Assembly: GCA_964395765.1 (NCBI GenBank) | Contig: CAYNCU010000089.1 | Span: 1-16,301 of the forward strand | Direction of reading: 5' to 3' | Length of the DNA stretch: 16,301 bases | Origin: DATDPY01 sp964395765 | GTDB lineage: Bacteria; Bacteroidota; Bacteroidia; Cytophagales; Cyclobacteriaceae | Part shown: one piece after another, positions 14,500-16,301 of the stretch | Numbering within the stretch: position 1 is the first letter of the stretch | How the letters are laid out: the number at the start of each line of letters is the position of its first letter | Notes under the pieces: model-generated | What the model saw: only the letters and a program-made list of their open reading frames with translations | Databases searched by the model: none | Told to the model about the DNA's origin: nothing | Translations under genes and position numbers: made by a program

Positions 14500-15183
14500 A
14501 TGTTCAAACACTGGAAAATCATCTTATTTTTCATTCCATGGATCCTGTTGTTGTTAATACTTTTTCTCTGGTCCCTCGGTTTTAACCCTTTTGTAAAAAA
14601 TAAAAACAAAACGGAGGTGATCAATACCACCACGATGCTGAATAAAATCGAAAACCTGGGACGAATGGAACTGGTGAGATACAATTTCAGCGAGATATAC
14701 GATTACAAGGCATTGAGCGAAGGGAAGATCGCAACCGTTTCTTCCCTGGGCATATCGGATTACTCCCCCGATCTTAAAGTGGTGTTGATAGCCCGAGGGG
14801 AGGCGGTAGGTTGCATCGACCTCACAAAAATTCAACCTGGCGATATAAGGGAAAAAAAAGATACTATAATAATCTCGATGCCCGGTCCGGAAATCTGTTA
14901 TCATAAACTGGATCTCGAACACACCCATATTTATGACTTTCAGCGAAAAGGCTGGTGGAGCCGGATCTTTTCCAATGACGAAGAAATGAAAAGCGTGATT
15001 GAAAGCGCTTACCGCAAAGCCGAAGATAATATCCTTTCCAGCGCAATTAAAGGGGGCATCCTGGAAAATACGGTTTCCAATGCAGAAACGATTTTGAAAC
15101 CCATGCTGGAAGAGATGTCAGGGAAAAAGATAATTATGACTTTTAAACCGGACAGCATCCTCATTGCCCCCACCAAAAAATGA
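14500..15183 (+). CDS. DUF4230 family membrane-anchored protein
   Basis: A 227-residue protein with one N-terminal membrane anchor (about 7-28, 'IILFFIPWILLLLILFLWSL') and no cleavage site, so the body probably faces the periplasm. The body matches the DUF4230 pattern: an early helix 'INTTTMLNKIENLGRMELVRYNF', a strand pair around 'LKVVLIARGEAVGCIDLTKI' (92-111), 'DTIIISMPGPEIC' (121-133) and a C-terminal amphipathic helical region (161-206) with 'ESAYRKAEDNILSSAIKGGI'. The function of the family is unknown. It has its own leader (a TAACTTTA box at 14473-14480 without a clear upstream partner) and is followed by an intrinsic terminator starting about 10 nt after the stop, so it is probably monocistronic. 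Confidence 0.85.
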   Translation: MFKHWKIILFFIPWILLLLILFLWSLGFNPFVKNKNKTEVINTTTMLNKIENLGRMELVRYNFSEIYDYKALSEGKIATVSSLGISDYSPDLKVVLIARGEAVGCIDLTKIQPGDIREKKDTIIISMPGPEICYHKLDLEHTHIYDFQRKGWWSRIFSNDEEMKSVIESAYRKAEDNILSSAIKGGILENTVSNAETILKPMLEEMSGKKIIMTFKPDSILIAPTKK

Positions 15184-15192
15184 ATGTGATTG

Positions 15193-15216
15193 GACGGGAA
15201 TTAATTCCTGTCTTTT
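15193..15216 (+). terminator. Intrinsic terminator after the DUF4230 gene
   Basis: GACGGGAA (15193-15200), loop TTAA, TTCCTGTC (15205-15212): an 8-bp stem with one G-U pair, immediately followed by TTTT (15213-15216). It lies 9 nt beyond the TGA stop, in the expected place and orientation. Confidence 0.65.
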
Positions 15217-15270
15217 CCCCTGAATATCGCGCTATTTTGCGCCAAAACCTGAAAATATATTCGAAATAGC

Positions 15271-15302
15271 TTTGGTTAATTAAGTACCGTAAGCTAATTT
15301 TC
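15271..15302 (+). promoter_or_regulatory. Candidate Bacteroidota-type promoter for the TonB receptor
   Basis: TTTG at 15271-15274 and TAATTTTC at 15295-15302 with 20 nt between, matching the TTTG / TAnnTTTG arrangement with one mismatch. It would leave a leader of about 130 nt before the ATG at 15444. The region follows a terminator, so a promoter is needed here. Confidence 0.42.
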
Positions 15303-15443
15303 CGGTATATTCATCCTTTCCCAGGAGGAAGCTTGAAAATTTAATTTTTTAAACTTTTAATAATTTTAAACCTTTTACTTCCTGCCTTCAACCACGGGCC
15401 GGGAGATGCTCAATTACCCGACAACTTATAAAAATCGCAATTT

Positions 15444-16301
15444 ATGAAGGATACAATAGCGCCTGGATTCAGTTCTATACCTGAACCCGGAAAAAGAGTA
15501 AAATGGACCTTAATTATTGTTCTTTTATTTTTATTTAAGCCGCCATCCTTCGCCCAGCTGACGCAAACCGTGAAGGGGCAAATAATTGACAAGGAAAGCA
15601 AAACAGCCATCCCGGGCGCCCATATTGTTCTGGTTGACAGTGACCCGGTGAATGGCACCATAAGTGATCCGGATGGCAATTTCCGCCTTACCGTACCGGT
15701 CGGCAGAATCAATCTTCTGATCTCTTGTATCGGATATGAAGAGGTAACTGTTTCAGCCCTGGAAATTATTGCCGGTAAAGAAACATACCTTCCGGTTGAT
15801 CTTCGTGAAAGCGTCATGAGCCTGAAGGAAGTAGTTGTGCATGCTGACCTGGACAAATCACAGCCTGTCAACTCCATGGCCACGGTCAGCTCCCGAATGA
15901 TCAGTACCGAAGATGCCAACCGCTATGCGGCCGGTTATTCCGATCCTGCCCGGATGGTAAACTCCTTTGCCGGGGTCGCCCCTACCGAAGGGGATAAAAA
16001 TGATATTGTAATCCGGGGAAATTCCCCGCGAGGTCTCCAATGGCGGCTGGAAGGTATTGAAATCCCCTCGCCCAACCACTTTTCCGATGGATCGGGTGAT
16101 ACGGGTGGAGCATTCTGCATCATAAGCTCGGATGTGCTCTCCAATTCCGATTTTTATACGGGTGCATTTCCGGCGGAATATGGCAATGTACTGGCCGGAA
16201 TCCTTGACCTGAACCTGCGAAACGGGAACCCCGATAAAAATGAATTTGCGGTTCAGATCGGCGTGTTCATCGGGTTCTGGGCGCAGGGGACGCTGTGGGT
16301 C
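15444..16301 (+). CDS. TonB-dependent receptor with carboxypeptidase-like regulatory domain (5' part)
   Basis: Outer-membrane active transporter; the frame runs through the window edge, so only the first 286 codons are seen. Residues 20-37 form the signal-peptide core ('WTLIIVLLFLF...SFA|Q'), preceded by an unusually long 19-residue polar N-region. Residues about 42-122 form the CarboxypepD_reg-like beta-sandwich ('VKGQIIDKESKTAIPGAHIVL', 'SDPDGNFRLTVPVG', 'SCIGYEE'), linked by 'LKEVVVHA' to the plug domain (about 140-260) with 'DPARMVNSFAGVAP', 'NDIVIRGNSPRGLQWRLEGIEIP', 'DFYTGAFPAEYGNVLAGILDL'. The barrel is mostly missing. It is not obviously part of a SusCD pair in the visible part; the substrate is unknown. 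ATG 15444 is the only Met before the signal core. The last ~15 residues look unlike the usual start of the barrel. Confidence 0.93.
   Translation, partial: MKDTIAPGFSSIPEPGKRVKWTLIIVLLFLFKPPSFAQLTQTVKGQIIDKESKTAIPGAHIVLVDSDPVNGTISDPDGNFRLTVPVGRINLLISCIGYEEVTVSALEIIAGKETYLPVDLRESVMSLKEVVVHADLDKSQPVNSMATVSSRMISTEDANRYAAGYSDPARMVNSFAGVAPTEGDKNDIVIRGNSPRGLQWRLEGIEIPSPNHFSDGSGDTGGAFCIISSDVLSNSDFYTGAFPAEYGNVLAGILDLNLRNGNPDKNEFAVQIGVFIGFWAQGTLWV

Noticed and set aside
15410..15919. 169-residue minus-strand ORF
   Set aside because: Antisense to the TonB receptor, whose plus-strand translation has a signal peptide and two recognisable domains; the minus-strand peptide has no family features.
1..16301. 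tRNA, rRNA, insertion sequence, integrase or toxin-antitoxin genes
   Set aside because: I looked for cloverleaf-like segments, transposase motifs and small paired genes on both strands and saw none I could support.
15444..16301. SusC/SusD polysaccharide-utilisation locus
   Set aside because: Only the 5' part of a TonB receptor is visible; no SusD, glycosidase or sigma/anti-sigma gene is present in the window.

Overview
The window reads as a chromosomal piece of a Bacteroidota (Bacteroidales/Marinilabiliales-like) genome. This rests on three things: a carboxypeptidase-D-like/TonB-plug outer-membrane receptor at the right edge, DUF4230 and 'cytochrome B-like' small membrane proteins typical of the phylum, and A-rich 5' leaders without strong Shine-Dalgarno sequences. 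Some candidate promoters also resemble the TTTG / TAnnTTTG type. Both ends cut through genes, and a 10-N scaffold gap lies at 4618-4627, so this is probably a draft or metagenome contig. The species cannot be named.

Left part (1-5054): the tail of a small integral membrane protein; a convergent secreted M28 metallopeptidase; then, rightwards, an ICMT/steroid-reductase-like (DUF1295-type) membrane protein, a DUF1801-YdeI/OmdA fusion and a DinB-like protein. After these comes an AT-rich stretch interrupted by the scaffold gap, with the possible remnant of an accessory gene. The intergenic spaces hold short-period repeats.

Centre (5055-13815): ppc (phosphoenolpyruvate carboxylase) on the minus strand diverges from a tight five-gene plus-strand operon: UxuB-like short-chain dehydrogenase, PPi-type phosphofructokinase, HAD-like phosphatase, LarA-family nickel-pincer racemase/epimerase, and gnd (6-phosphogluconate dehydrogenase). 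Gaps inside the operon are only 4-23 nt. All catalytic and NPN-cofactor residues of LarA that I can align are present. With an SDR resembling mannonate/fructuronate oxidoreductases and a gluconate-6-phosphate-consuming enzyme in the same transcript, the most economical reading is a C6 aldonate module. In it LarA would interconvert C2 epimers such as D-gluconate and D-mannonate. This is inference. The divergent ppc/operon promoter region contains a perfect 17-bp A/T-only inverted repeat.

Right part (13816-16301): a 117-residue protein of unknown function, a membrane-anchored DUF4230 protein followed by a good intrinsic terminator, and the first 286 codons of a TonB-dependent receptor with a well-placed candidate promoter.

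A genome-wide feature visible here is a family of period-7 intergenic repeats (365-420, 5023-5050, 13884-13967, 14402-14438), unrelated to CRISPR. They lie just outside coding regions, and one copy runs right up to a start codon.
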